Assembly: GCF_043290135.1 (NCBI RefSeq)
Contig: NW_027464604.1
Span: 875,501-939,500 of the forward strand
Direction of reading: 5' to 3'
Length of the DNA: 64,000 nucleotides
From: Rhipicephalus microplus
Taxonomy: Eukaryota; Arthropoda; Arachnida; Ixodida; Ixodidae
Shown here: positions 32,292 to 43,199 of the stretch, piece after piece
How the letters are laid out: the number at the start of each line of letters is the position of its first letter
How positions within the stretch are numbered: position 1 is the first letter of the stretch
Made by a program: the position numbers and the translations under genes
Notes under the pieces: model-generated
Seen by the model: the letters and a program-made list of their open reading frames with translations, nothing else
The model's database searches: none
Told to the model about the DNA's origin: nothing

Positions 32292-35071
32292 TTACGCGAA
32301 ATGGTTAGAGAGGGCGTTTTTAAACAAAGTGAGGTCAGTGATAGCAGCGATAGGGGCGGGAACGTGGTTCCACTCATTTGCAGTTTTCGGGATGAATGAT
32401 TCAGAATATAAATTCGGGCGGGCGCTAGGAACGCCCACCTTAAACTGATGATTGTTGCGTGAGGAAACGTACGATGGGGGCTGGAAAAGAGTGTTGCTAA
32501 AAGACGGAATACAATGAAAGATCTTATGGAACAGGCAAAGGCGAGATATTTTACGCCGCAGTGAGAGAGTGGGTAAGTGAAGATTGGCTTTCATCGAGGT
32601 AACACTGGACGTGCGATGGTAGTTTTACATGACGAAACGTGCCGAGCGATTTTGAACCGCCTCGATGCTGTCAGCGAGGTAATTGGTATGTGGATCCCAG
32701 ACTGATGACGCGTACTCGAGTTTGGGTCGGACTAATGTTTGATAAAGCAGAAGTTTAAGGTTAGTCGGAGCTAAAGAAAAGTTTCTGCGCAGATAACCTA
32801 ACGTGCGATTCGCATTGTTTGTAATATAATCGACATGCGTGTTCCAAGAGAGATTGTTAGAAATATATACTCCTAAGTACTTGTAGGACGAAACCAGATC
32901 GAGATTGCTGTAGTTAAGTGTGTAGTCGCACGGTACATTATGAGAAATACAACGGGAAATTCGCGTAGCCTTGCATTTAGTAACGTTTAGCTTCATTAAC
33001 CATGCGTCGCACCATGATGAAATGTGATCCAGGTCTGTTTGAACGGCAAGATTATCTGCGTTAGTCCGGATTTCACGGTAAATTACACAGTCATCGGCAA
33101 ATAGTTTGATGGATGATGAAATGTCTTTAGGTAAGTCGTTGATGTAGATAAGAAATAGTAGGGGACCAAGAACTGAACCTTGCGGAACGCCGGACGTTAC
33201 AGGGCTAGTCGGGGAACAATGGTCGTTAGCAGTTACAAACTGGGTGCGGTTAAATAAGAAACATTCAATCCACTTTAAGACATTAGCATCAATATTTAGC
33301 GCGTTTAGTTTCAGAAGAAGTAACTTGTGGCAGACGGTATCAAAGGCTTTTGAAAAATCTATGAAGACACAATCAACAGTAGATGAACGATCAGCAGCAG
33401 AGAATAAATCGTTAGTGAAGGCCAGAAGCTGTGTCTCACATGAATAATATTTCCTAAACCCGTGTTGGTGAATGCTAAAGAAGGCGTTACTTTCAAAATA
33501 ACTCACGACATGGGTGTAAATTACATGTTCGAGAAGTTTGCATGGTACACTGGTTAGTGAAATGGGGCGATAGTTCCCGGGACTATGAGCGTTTCCTGAT
33601 TTAAACAAGGGAGCCACCTTCCCCACCTTCCAGTCCTCTGGGAGAACACCTTCTTCTAATGACTGATCAAAAAGTCTTGACAGAATAATTGAGGAATGAA
33701 AGCCAGTGTTTTTCAAAAATTTAGAAGAAATGCCATCGACGCCTGGTGACGACGAAATTTTTAAATTTTGGATCAACTTGCCTATGCCGGCCCTGTCAAC
33801 GTGTACAGAATTCATCACAATGAAATCGCGAGCTTGAACACCTGGAAGGACGGCAGGAGTAGTGTTCGTAAAGAATGAAGAAAATGCATGGTTAAGGGTG
33901 ATACAAACGTTCTCACTGGAAATTACTTCGTCCGTGTCAGTGGTAAGTTCAATCTGTTTCCTATCGCCCCCATTAACGACCTGCCAAAATTTGTGGGGAT
34001 TGTTTTGCAGAATTAACGGTAGCGTTTGCTGAAGAAAGGACTCCTTTGCCGCGGATAAAGCACGCCCGTATTCATCGGCTACCTTTTGTAAACCTTCCAT
34101 CTTTCAGATAAACTAGAACGCTTGGCTTGGCGGTAAACGCGCTTCTTTTTATTAGACAGGCGTTTCAATGTTGGCGTGAACCACGGTGATTGACTGTTAC
34201 ATGCGATTTCGCGTAGTGGTATGTACTTGTTAACGAGTTCGGCAACTTTATTTTTAAACAGCATCCAGTTATCGTTGACAGATCTTTGGTTGAAGTCTTC
34301 TAGAAAAACGGAGGTGAAATGTTCAAGTTCGGTATTAATGGTTCCATAATCAGCTCTACTGTAGTCCCTGAATCGCTTTTTACTTTTTTGTTTACGGGGC
34401 GATGCGCAGGGGAGGTTGAAAACGATTGCTTCGTGATCACTGAGGCCTGGCAAAACAGAAAGCGATTGCACGAGATCGGGGTGAGAAGTCAGAACTAAGT
34501 CTAAAGTTGAAGCACTTGAATGTGTAATGCGAGTTGGGCACATAACCAGCTGCGTTAAATTGAATTGCACGCATGTGTAAAGGAAGCAGGCGCTTTCAGA
34601 GAAGCCAGAGCCAGGCGATAAACGGGAGTTGTTCCACGAAATATCAGGAAAGTTAAAATCACCTAGGATTAAAATTGGTGTGGCAGGGAACCTCACGTGC
34701 AAGTAACTCAAGACGTCATGAAAATCATTGGAAAAACCAGATGGCGCATTCGGAGGGCGATAGCAGGCACAAACAATGACATCTTTGTGACTTATGCGGA
34801 TTCGAACGCACACCAATTCAAGGGAACATACAATGGGAATTTTAAAAGACACGAATTCCTCTGAAACAGCGATCAAGACACCGCCACCAGAACGCGAGCC
34901 ACGGTCACACCTAAAAAAGGAAAATTTTTTGTCGCACTGCAGGATCTCACGGTTTTCAACTTTTGACGACAGCCAGGTTTTGGTCAAAACTATCACATCG
35001 GAAAGGCACGTGTTTACTAACGAAGACAAGGCATCACGCTTGTTGATAACACTTCTGATATTAGAAAGCAA
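32292..35071 (-). pseudogene. ORF2 of the CR1-like LINE, one frameshift and one stop
   Basis: Endonuclease 35071-34079: SNIRSVINKRDALSS, TKTWLSS, GDFNFPDISW and SDHEAIV. RT 34100-32625: FIDFSKAFDTVCHKLLL (A), GVPQGSVLGPLLF (B), FADDCVIY (C), YKYLGVYIS. The two parts overlap in different frames near 34079-34100 (a single shift). The RT frame has a TAA at 32625-32627 and stays open after it to 32292. All catalytic residues are visible. Confidence 0.9.
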
Positions 35072-35119
35072 AAAACAACAGTCAGGGTTAGAGGTATTAC
35101 AACTTGTGTTAGCATCTAG

Positions 35120-35767
35120 CTACAGTGGAGAAGATGGGCCTCTGATGACAGGATCATCGCGATTAGAAGGATTTGAGGGGTCACGCGAGTCCGTTTCTAT
35201 TTCGCACACGCGATCTGAAGATGCGCAGTAGGTGTATATTTTATTGCCAATGACCACTTTATTGTATTTAAGAGAAAATTTGTGACCAGTCGACTTGGCG
35301 AAGTCGATTAGTTTTTTCCGGGTGGCGCGTGTAGCCTTGCAGAAATCCTCACAGATTGATGTGTTTGTGTCACGAAACTTAGACTTCTGAGACAAAACAC
35401 TATCTTTAGTTTTGGAAGAAGTGAAACGTGCTATCACGGGCCTAGTTTTATGCCGCGAAAACGTTCCTAGCCTGTGAGCACGCACGATAGCATCGTCAGG
35501 TAGCTGCAAGTTTAACGTAGAGGTAAGAATCAATCGGACCTTTTCTTCAGAATCGGCCCAAGTTTCTGACGCTGAATCTTCAATTCCGTAGAAAATCAGG
35601 TTCTCACGACGAGACCTATCCTCGAACTCATCCAGACGCGCTCGGAGCGAAGCCTGTTCACTTCGAACGGCAGTGGCTATCATTTCCTGCACGTGAGAGC
35701 CGTCTAGAAATTCTTCAAACGAATCGACTCGTTTTTCTAGATCAGTTAGCCGAGTGGTCAAATCCAC
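35120..35767 (-). CDS. ORF1 of the CR1-like LINE, N-terminally truncated
   Basis: About 215 codons without a break, entered at the truncation point (the first codon is GTG and is not a real start). A coiled-coil-like start (RLTDLEKRVDSFEEFL) is followed by the LINE ORF1 domain (FEDRSRRENLIFYGIED; RAHRLG; RPVIARF). It matches ORF1 of the 2A LINE in layout (LENCSRRSNLIFYGF there). It would be the RNA-binding partner of ORF2. Confidence 0.85.
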   Translation of the reverse strand: MDLTTRLTDLEKRVDSFEEFLDGSHVQEMIATAVRSEQASLRARLDEFEDRSRRENLIFYGIEDSASETWADSEEKVRLILTSTLNLQLPDDAIVRAHRLGTFSRHKTRPVIARFTSSKTKDSVLSQKSKFRDTNTSICEDFCKATRATRKKLIDFAKSTGHKFSLKYNKVVIGNKIYTYCASSDRVCEIETDSRDPSNPSNRDDPVIRGPSSPL

Positions 35768-35774
35768 TCGACCC

Positions 35775-36085
35775 TATACAGAGCGTGCGGAGTGGAACAG
35801 GAGACAGGTGAGCACTTTGTGCTACAATGCCAAAAATCTCACCCTGCCCGCCAGAGGCCACTACATTATCTCAGGTGCTGGCCTTGGCGGACAGGAATGC
35901 AAAATCAGTTTCCACCACACAAAAACAAGACTTCAACAGTGGTGGAAGTGGTGCCAAAGTGAGTTCCTCTTTGTCCTTTTGATCTTTTTTGTTTGTTCTT
36001 TTCATTATATACCTAGGCTGGAACACAACATGTATGTGTTCCCCCGTTACAAAGGGCAAAGCCACATATCATTATCAATCATCAT
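35775..36085 (+). pseudogene. LINE-K copy 1 C-terminus and 3' tail
   Basis: A Cys/His segment (GEHFVLQCQKSHPA) and, after frame changes, TRLQQWWKWCQ, then the 3' UTR with the CCCGTTACAAAGGGC motif and an ATC-rich tail. The same tail motif ends copy 2 before the (CATC)n array and recurs at about 44318. Confidence 0.7.
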
Positions 36086-36099
36086 CAAGACTACGAGAG

Positions 36100-37282
36100 A
36101 GGAAGCGAGCAAAACAATAATCGATGGTGAAGTCCCCGATGGATGGAAACTTAGCAGGATGAGCATGACCTATAAAGGAAAGGGAGACAAATCTGACATA
36201 AATAACTACCATCCTATAACAGGGACATCGGTGGTCTGCAGGCTGGCAATGCAGATTTTAAAGGAAAGACTGCAGGCATGGATAGAGGATGAGGGGGTGC
36301 TGGGAGAACTGCAGAATGATTTCGAAAACACAGGAGGTTGGAAGACAATCTGTACTCACTGACGCAGTGCATCAAAATTGCAGGAAAGGAGCACAGACCC
36401 CTGTGGCTAGCATTTTTGGGTGTCAAGGGAACGCACGATAACGTGGTTCAAGAGGACTTGTGTGAAATACTGAACACACTAGGAGTAGAAGATGGTGTCA
36501 CTAAATTTTTAAAGGATATCTATCAAAGCAACAAGGTAGTTTTAAAGTGGAAATAACCGGTATCCACGCCCACAGAGGTAAAACGGGGCCTTAGGCAGGG
36601 TTGTCCTCTGTCACCCTTGTTATTCATGATGTACCTACAAGGATTAGAGGCCAAATTAGAAGGAAGTGGACTTGGCTTCAACCTCTCTTTCGTCAAACAA
36701 GGAAAACTCATTGAACAGGCACGACTAGCATGAATGTACGCAGATGATATAGTGCTAATGGCTGATAACAAAGAAGCTTTGCAAAGATTGATGGACATCT
36801 GCGGTAATGAGGGAGATAAATTAGATTTCAGATTCAGTAAGGAAAAATCATCAGTCATGATTTCAAATGATAATGAAGGTAGTGAGCTGAGGATACAGGA
36901 GGTCACGCTAGAGATAACAGATAAATACAAATATCTGGACGTCTGGATAAGCAATGGAACCGAGTACCTAAGGGAACACGAAACATACGTGACAACTAAA
37001 GGTAAGAGGAATGCAGCAGTTATAAAAACTAGGGCACTGTGGAATTGAAATAGGTATGATGTTGTGAGAGGAATATGGATAGGGGTCATGGTTCCTGGGC
37101 TGACGTTCGGCAATGCGGTCTTGTGCATGAGATCAGGAGTTCAAGCAAGATTAGAAATCAAGCAACGTGGAATAGGTAGGCTTGCTTTAGGAGCTCACGG
37201 GAATACACGAAATCAGGGAGTACAAGGTGATATGGGATGGACATCATTTGAGGGCAGGGAAGCCAGCAGCAAGATAAAATTT
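36100..37282 (+). pseudogene. LINE-K copy 2 reverse transcriptase
   Basis: VPDGWKLSRMSMTYKGKGDK, NNYHPITGTSVV, NTGGWKTICTH (shifted to MEDNLYSLTQC), QGCPLSPLLFMMYL near 36597, MYADDIVLMAD at 36734, VPGLTFGNAVLCM. The family position of each block is clear, but at least three frame changes and stops break it. Confidence 0.8.
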
Positions 37283-37618
37283 TTTTTTTTTTTATTGATT
37301 TAATTTCAGACAACCCGTGTACACAGTTTGCCTAGGGGATCGGCGTAAAGGCAAAGAAAGCCTGACAAAGCGCCAACCCCCTATGTACACACATACATAA
37401 ACAGGTTATATATAGCAGTACAAAAATTGAGAAATTGAGATACATACAATATCAAAAAACATTTACAATTTTTTTTTTACATCAAGCCAGTATTAACAAA
37501 GAAATGAACAGCAATTATGAATTAGCACATAAAGAAATAATAAGAGACTATTTACGCACAACAAACAGGCAGACAAAAGCAAAAAAAAAATTCATAAAGT
37601 CACAGCAGCACATAAAAG

Positions 37619-40537
37619 TTACATAAAATAAAATGAATCGAAAGAGGTATGAGAATCTGTTTGAGTTTTTAGAAGGAATGTGTGTATCTTCTTTTTGAAA
37701 ACATAAATGGAGGAACTTTGTTCAATTAATGCCATCACAGTGGGGTGTTCATTAAGAAAGTGGGGAATTTGGTAAGTTAGTTTTTGTGTACCGTAATTTG
37801 TACGAAGCGTGTCTTTCTTGAAACTAATATGTCGTAAATTATGACTGTGGTTACGCTCGTGATACTTCCTGAAAAATTCAATTCGATTAGATTTAACTTC
37901 ACGATATATAATCATTGCTAATTTTTTATATCGGATATTATTAATGACTAGCAGTCTATGTTTTTCGAAAAAAGGGGCTGTGTGCGAACGAAAAGGTAGA
38001 AGTTCAATTAATCGCACAGCTCGTTTTTGTAATAGATATAAATTTTTGAGGTTAGTTTTTGTCGTCGTTCCCCAAATCAGAAGACAATAGTGAAGGTGCG
38101 AATGTATGGTTGCGTAATAAATCTGTCTTTTTAACCATACTGGTAATAGGCTGCGCAACGTGCATAGTATGCCAACTGCTCGAGAGATGTTTTTTCGCAA
38201 GTAATTTATATGCACAGACCAATCTAAATATTCGTGAAAAAAGACACCGAGAAATTTAAGAGACGCAACGCGTTCAATAGGCTGTCCCTGAAAGCTAATA
38301 ATATTCTTACTAATGTATGTTTTGTTACGAGGTCTAAAAACAACAAATTTTGTTTTTTTAGCATTTAGATTTAACCTGTTGGCCCTAAGCCATGTAGATA
38401 AGTTTTGTAGCCAAATATTCGCTTTCAACATAAGGTCGTCAATATCTGGCCCAGAGAAGAATACATTCGTGTCATCGGCGTACAAAATAATGTCAGGTGT
38501 AAGAGGTATGTTAACTATATCATTTATGTACATAATAAACAAGAGTGGGCCAAGGATTGACCCTTGTGGCACGCCGCATGTAATTTTACCGAATTCAGAT
38601 TTCGCATTACCAATATTGGTGTATTGCACACGGTTTTCTAGGTAACTTTTTACAATGTCTAGAGCTATACCTCTGACACCGTATCTGGATAGTTTGAGCA
38701 GTAAAACATCATGCTTAACGGAATCAAATGCTTTTTTAAAGTCAAGGAAAAGCCCTACCGTGAATAGTTTTTTTTCTATGTTGTCAACTATTTTATCTTT
38801 AATATCGAGTAATGCCATTTCTGTGGATTTTTTCTTTTGGAAACCATATTGATTTTTTACGATAATGTTTTTTTGCTGAAAAAAATTAGTAAGCCTGAAG
38901 TTTATAGCTTCTTCAATAACCTTGGAAAACATAGGTAAAACAGAGATTGGCCTATAGTTACCGAGATCGTTTTTATCTCCTCCTTTAAAAATAACTGATA
39001 CCTTTGCAATCTTCAGTTCGTTGGGAAACGTTCCAGAGCTTAGAATAAGATTGCATATGTGCGATAGAGGTAAACAGATAGCATGAGCGACTACTTTAAG
39101 AGGAACTGCCTTCAATTCATCTACACCACAGGCACTGTTGCTTTTTAACTTTTTTAACAAGCCGCATATTTCTTCCGGTGTAGTAGGATACATATAAATT
39201 GTTGAATCTGAGCTGTTCATGTAAGAAGTGCAGCTGATATCATTTGTCGGTGAAGACGTGCAAACACCTGCCTTTAAAAAATGCTCATTAAACTTGTTTG
39301 CCAGCGAACTACCCGTATATGATACGCCCTCAATCAATATTTCCGATATTACGTCTCTTTCGTTTTTATTTCGTAGTTCATTAACGCAATTCCACACTTT
39401 CCTGGAATCGTTAGCAATGCTAGTAAACTTAGCCTCGTAATACAAGTTACGTGCTTGTTTAATATCAGCTGCTAATTTATTTCTCATTTTTTTGTATTCA
39501 GCTAACTGATCAAGGTTCTTTGTTTTTATAAACAATGCAAATAGTTTATCACGGGTCTTTATTCTCTTCAGTAAAGAGGCATCAATCCATGGTTTTCTCG
39601 ATTTTTTATGTTTTTTAAGCTGTTCTAAGGGAAATACAGTGTAATAGAGTTCTTTTAATGTTCTAATAAATAAGTCATAGGAGACGGTAGGATCAGTTAT
39701 CTGCAAGACAGGCTCCCAGCTAGTTCCTTCAACCAAATGTTTGAAATAATTAACCCTTTCTGCAGATATTTTTCTTAAAAGAATAGGTGGCTGTTTGCGT
39801 TGGTTGTGTTGAGCCATGTGAGGCGTAAAAAAGATGAAGAAGGGCAAATGATCACTTATGTCTGATATTAACACTCCGGCATCAGATTGACCAATTTCAT
39901 AATTTGTAAAACAAACGTCTAGCAAAGTTTCAGATTTGCTCGCTATTCTTGTAGGTACATCAATGACATTTTGACAGCCAAAACAAAGAAAAACATCAAG
40001 TAGCATCTGTGCAGGTGACTCCACAGAGAGAAAGTTTATATTCAGGTCTCCACTAATTATTATAGGTAGACCAACGTATGAACAGTGCTCTAAAACACGC
40101 TCTAGAAATTCAATAAATTTTGTTACAGAACCGTTTGGAGGCCTATATAGAACGGCTAGCATTGTGTTAAAGCACTTCACAAGCAGACATTCATAGTGAA
40201 CATCAATGATTGAGTATTCTGGAATAACTTCATAATTAAAGTGGTTTTTAATGTACACAGCAACGCCTCCTCCTCTTTTTTTAGGTCGTGATACTGATAT
40301 GCAGTTGTATCCCGAAAAGTTTACAGCGGGGCAGTCATTGGAAAACCAAGTTTCGGTGAATGCCAATACGTCAAACTCATGATCTAAGTTGTCTAAAAAA
40401 AGGTTAACAGAATCATGTTTATTTTTTAAACTTCGTGTGTTAAGGTGAAGCAAAGAGAATCGCTTGGTGCCACGTAAGGCCTTGAGACGCCTAAATGAAT
40501 CAGCATCATGGTATTTTGTGTTGTCGTGAGCAGCCAT
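37619..40537 (-). CDS. ORF2 endonuclease-reverse transcriptase, intact (972 aa)
   Basis: Unbroken from ATG at 40537 to the stop at 37619. EEP endonuclease (about residues 28-240): LLHLNTRSLKNK, FTETWFS, GDLNINFL, SDHLPFF. Reverse transcriptase (about 480-760): GNYRPISVLP, GLFLDFKKAFDSVKHD (A), GVPQGSILGPLLF (B), LYADDTNVFF (C), KFLGVFFHEY (D/thumb). C-terminal region to the end shows no extra nuclease or zinc knuckle, as usual in CR1-like ORF2. It starts about 42 bp after ORF1 ends. All catalytic residues expected for nicking and target-primed reverse transcription are present. Confidence 0.96.
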   Translation of the reverse strand: MAAHDNTKYHDADSFRRLKALRGTKRFSLLHLNTRSLKNKHDSVNLFLDNLDHEFDVLAFTETWFSNDCPAVNFSGYNCISVSRPKKRGGGVAVYIKNHFNYEVIPEYSIIDVHYECLLVKCFNTMLAVLYRPPNGSVTKFIEFLERVLEHCSYVGLPIIISGDLNINFLSVESPAQMLLDVFLCFGCQNVIDVPTRIASKSETLLDVCFTNYEIGQSDAGVLISDISDHLPFFIFFTPHMAQHNQRKQPPILLRKISAERVNYFKHLVEGTSWEPVLQITDPTVSYDLFIRTLKELYYTVFPLEQLKKHKKSRKPWIDASLLKRIKTRDKLFALFIKTKNLDQLAEYKKMRNKLAADIKQARNLYYEAKFTSIANDSRKVWNCVNELRNKNERDVISEILIEGVSYTGSSLANKFNEHFLKAGVCTSSPTNDISCTSYMNSSDSTIYMYPTTPEEICGLLKKLKSNSACGVDELKAVPLKVVAHAICLPLSHICNLILSSGTFPNELKIAKVSVIFKGGDKNDLGNYRPISVLPMFSKVIEEAINFRLTNFFQQKNIIVKNQYGFQKKKSTEMALLDIKDKIVDNIEKKLFTVGLFLDFKKAFDSVKHDVLLLKLSRYGVRGIALDIVKSYLENRVQYTNIGNAKSEFGKITCGVPQGSILGPLLFIMYINDIVNIPLTPDIILYADDTNVFFSGPDIDDLMLKANIWLQNLSTWLRANRLNLNAKKTKFVVFRPRNKTYISKNIISFQGQPIERVASLKFLGVFFHEYLDWSVHINYLRKNISRAVGILCTLRSLLPVWLKRQIYYATIHSHLHYCLLIWGTTTKTNLKNLYLLQKRAVRLIELLPFRSHTAPFFEKHRLLVINNIRYKKLAMIIYREVKSNRIEFFRKYHERNHSHNLRHISFKKDTLRTNYGTQKLTYQIPHFLNEHPTVMALIEQSSSIYVFKKKIHTFLLKTQTDSHTSFDSFYFM

Positions 40538-40579
40538 ATGCTTATATGGCGCACGAAAAAAAAAGTGTCATTTTTAGAG

Positions 40580-41530
40580 TTATCTTATATGGTCGAGGTC
40601 ACTGGCTGTCTTAATCCGTATTACTCTGTCCCGTTCACTGCGCCGAACGAAGAATTTTCCGTCCTTGACCCAGGCGAATTGATATTTCATTTCTCTTGCC
40701 TTTGTTTTCATTTGCCAGAACAACCGCTTATTCTGTGCAGTCAAGTTTTCATTGATGAAAACCTTTGAATTCTTTTTTCGTAGCTCGCCTCTTTTTGCAA
40801 GCCAAGCGTCACGAGTACACCGGGCAGAAAAACGCACGATAATAGGCGATGGCTTATCACCCCCGTCTGTGCCTGCTCTAGTGCGCAGTCGGTGGGCGGC
40901 TTCAATATCCTTTCCAGATAATTTTGGAAGCTCCAGTTCATCAGCCAAAAGATTAAGTTTTTCTATTACTTTTTCATTAGTTTGTTCGCCTAGTCCATGG
41001 ATTTCCAGGTTAAGGCGTCTGCTATATTGATCAAGGTTATTAACTTCTTGCTTAAGCATTTCTACTTCACTATTGTTAGTCTGCGTTTCAAGTTTTTCCA
41101 CTCGCTTTCTTAAATTGCTCATATCAGTACTCTGTCGCTTCATTTCGGCAAGCACGTCATCATACTTGCTTGACATTTCCTGTAGTGACCTTTCAATACC
41201 ACATACAGTGTCAGCAACACCTGCCAGAGCATCGACTTGCGATTTCATTGAAAGAAGTAGTGATAATTTCTTCTGAATTTCGCCTATTTCTTTTGCGAGG
41301 TTCATTTCCTGCTCCACATTTTCTAGTTCAGCACACTTGCTGCTTCGAGCTTTCGACGTTTTGCAAGTTGCACAGCTCCACGAGTTCTTCGCCGCTGCAT
41401 ATTTCTTTTTATATGCCGATTATGTTACTCCTGAACATGCACCTAAATGATACGTATATTTACACTCTAAACATGACAGGTATGGTGCGTCCCGCAAAAC
41501 TTCATGACAAGAAATGCAGGTGTCGGTCAT
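40580..41530 (-). pseudogene. ORF1 with PHD-like zinc segment and coiled coil, one internal stop
   Basis: The frame begins at ATG 41530 with a Cys/His-rich PHD-like segment (CISC ... CLEC ... YHLGACSG ... CATC), has one TAA at 41420-41422, and from 41317 runs 245 codons to 40580. Downstream it has heptad-like repeats (LRKRVEKLETQ) and the ORF1 domain (LDQYSRRLNLEIHGL; AAHRLRTRAG; PIIVRFSARC). The related element at 61457-62389 keeps the whole frame. Translation could restart at 41317, giving a protein without the zinc segment. Confidence 0.87.
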
Positions 41531-41605
41531 GTTAGTTACTCAGCAGCAGTGGCAACCGCGTACTCAACCAGGATATGTCAAATTTTACATACAGATGAGC
41601 ACCAA

Positions 41606-42083
41606 CCTGGGAAAAGGAAGACGATTTGCTTTAGTAGCCAGTCGACGAGCCTCACGGTGCCACCACTGCTGAATGTGTGTGACAGGACACACGATGTTTT
41701 CTTCTTTTTATACGTTCTCGGTGATGACGTCAGGCTTGTTATCCAACGTTTGTGCCACTGGACGTCGCACCGATGGATGGTAGCACCGATGTTTCTTGAT
41801 AGACGTCGATTCCTGGGAAAAGGAAGACGATTTGCTTTAGTAGCCAGTCGACGAGCCTCACGGTGCCACCACTGCTGAATGTGTGTGACAGGACACACGA
41901 TGTTTTCTTCTTTTTATACGTTCTCGGTGATGACGTCAGGCTTGTTATCCAACGTTTGTGCCACTGGACGTCGCACCGATGGATGGTAGCACCGATGTTT
42001 CTTGATAGACGTCGATTCCTGGGAAAAGGAAGACGATTTGCTTTAGTAGCCAGTCGACGAGCCTCACGGTGCCACCACTGCTG
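41606..42083 (-). repeat. Tandem 206-bp 5' units of the CR1-like LINE
   Basis: Units start at 41606, 41812 and 42018 (CCTGGGAAAAGGAAGACG); the third stops at 42083 with the element. Copies are almost identical. They lie upstream of ORF1 in the LINE's direction. Confidence 0.93.
41705..41712 (-). promoter_or_regulatory. TATA-like box in the 206-bp unit
   Basis: TATAAAAA on the LINE's strand at 41712-41705, repeated at 41918-41911. It is about 175 bp upstream of the ORF1 start. Repetition of a sense-oriented TATA box in tandem 5' units suggests a monomer-type promoter; this is inference. Confidence 0.55.
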
Positions 42084-42342
42084 AATTTGAGAAGCGATTG
42101 AGAGAAATGGGTGAGGAGCGTTGGGCTAGGAAGGTTTTCAGCTACTTGTGCATGAAGAATGTCGATACAAAATGGAGGAAGCGAACCAAAAGGTTGGCGG
42201 GTGACTACTCAGAAAACATCAGGTGGCCAAACCAAAAAGAACTATCGGTTAAGAATAAAGTGGAGGAAACGGAGACTGACATGTGGAGAATAGGCATGAT
42301 TAACAAGTCCGCACTAGAGATCTATCAAACTTTAAGCAGGAA
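42084..42342 (+). pseudogene. LINE-K copy 2, middle C-terminal piece
   Basis: MREMGEERWARKVFSYLCM ... DMWRIGMINKSALEIYQTL: the segment after the GDMGW block in this family. It is open but is only a part, cut on both sides by insertions. Confidence 0.8.
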
Positions 42343-42609
42343 CAACAGTACTGAAAGTTGGGCGAGTTGGTACTCATTCATGACTTCTTTGCGCAAACAC
42401 GTACACGGACACAAGGAAAAGAGGCAAACAACACGGGCGCAAACTCACAACTGGTTTATTTTGAACAACGAACTGTACTTATATCTTCACGTAGCCCACA
42501 CGCCCCCCCCCATCGGTGGATCCAGGAACAAACGAGATAACCCAAAGCAAGCTTATTCAGCGCTACGTCATGATAAGAACCACGAAAAAACGGCAAAAAA
42601 TTGAAGAGT

Positions 42610-43020
42610 TCACGCATCTGCAGACGGATTGTAGCACGTGCCTTTCAAAAAGTGAAATTCTTTATCGGACAAGGTGACGGAAGCTTGGCTAACACATTTT
42701 TCTCCCATGTTTCTAATACGGAATGCTTCAATCAACTCCCTGTTAATTTTTCTCTTGTGAGTTGACAAAATCTTTGTGTCTGTAAAAATTGGTACGCACC
42801 CACAAGACTTGCAGTGATCCACCAGATGTGTTGTTCCTGAACTACGTAATGCCGAGTCATGCTCCCTCAACCGTGTGTTTATACACCTTCCAGATTGCCC
42901 GACATAAGATCTGCCACAGCTGAACGGAACCTGGTATACCACTGCTGTTCTGCAAGACCGGTAATGTTGGCTGTGTTTCATCTGGCAGCTGTTCTTACTC
43001 TGCGTAGTGCCGGACTCCAC
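42610..43020 (-). pseudogene. PLE GIY-YIG endonuclease domain (no RT)
   Basis: VVYQVPFSCGRSYVGQSGR is the GIY-YIG-type start (here SYVGQ), then INTRLREHDSAL, VDHCKSCGCVPIF (Cys/His segment), REL.EAFRI and CVSQASVTL. The frame is open to 42610 and, upstream, runs through the right arm to 43371, but the RT core that should precede is absent. In full PLEs this domain nicks target DNA. Confidence 0.85.
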
Positions 43021-43080
43021 CATGTTCCGAACTCGTGGACACAACTTAGACAGCTTGTTGGGTGCTGAAACAGCTTGTTG

Positions 43081-43199
43081 GGCTACGTGAAGATATAAGT
43101 ACAGTTTGTTGTTCAAAATAAACCAGTTGTGAGTTTGCGCCCGTGTTGTTTGCCTCTTTTCTTTGTGTCCGTGTACGTGTTTGCGCAAAGAAGTCATGA
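43081..43199. repeat. Right arm of the PLE inverted terminal repeat
   Basis: Reverse complement of 42377-42497 with few differences; contains AATAAACCAG on the plus strand, and thus a polyadenylation-type signal in each arm pointing outward. Confidence 0.85.

Larger units (their letters stand above)
32028..35767 (-). mobile_element. CR1-like LINE, 5'-truncated in ORF1, related to the 2A LINE
   Basis: 3740 bp on the minus strand: ORF1, ORF2, then a 3' end of repeated GAAAT (32028-32050). It starts abruptly inside ORF1 at 35767, so any promoter or 2A region was not copied. ORF2 has only one frameshift and one nonsense codon, so the insertion is moderately young. Confidence 0.9.
32021..35774. 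repeat. 7-bp target-site duplication TCGACCC around a CR1-like LINE
   Basis: TCGACCC at 32021-32027 and 35768-35774. The LINE-K coding sense (SHFDP) reaches the left copy and a zinc-module segment follows the right copy. Confidence 0.8.
28785..36085 (+). mobile_element. LINE-K copy 1, interrupted by a SINE and a CR1-like LINE
   Basis: Pieces 28785-30136, 30259-32027 and 35775-36085. The order is EEP endonuclease, RT, C-terminal Cys/His module, then a 3' UTR ending CCCGTTACAAAGGGC ... ATCATTATCAATCATCATCA. 'LINE-K' is only a label used here. The left edge is uncertain. The right edge is the ATC-rich tail, directly followed by copy 2. Confidence 0.78.
37283..42083 (-). mobile_element. Near-complete CR1-like LINE with 206-bp promoter-like units
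   Basis: 4801 bp on the minus strand: two full and one partial 206-bp unit, ORF1 with a PHD-like N-terminus (one stop), intact ORF2, and a 3' poly(A) run at 37283-37292. It sits in LINE-K copy 2 between AATTT copies (37278-37282 and 42084-42088; the left one merges with the poly(A), so the exact edge can slide). It is the best preserved element of the window and the best candidate for recent activity. Confidence 0.92.

Noticed and set aside
41504..42084. Plus-strand frames of 124 and 73 codons
   Set aside because: They lie over the 206-bp 5' units antisense to the LINE and simply repeat with the unit.
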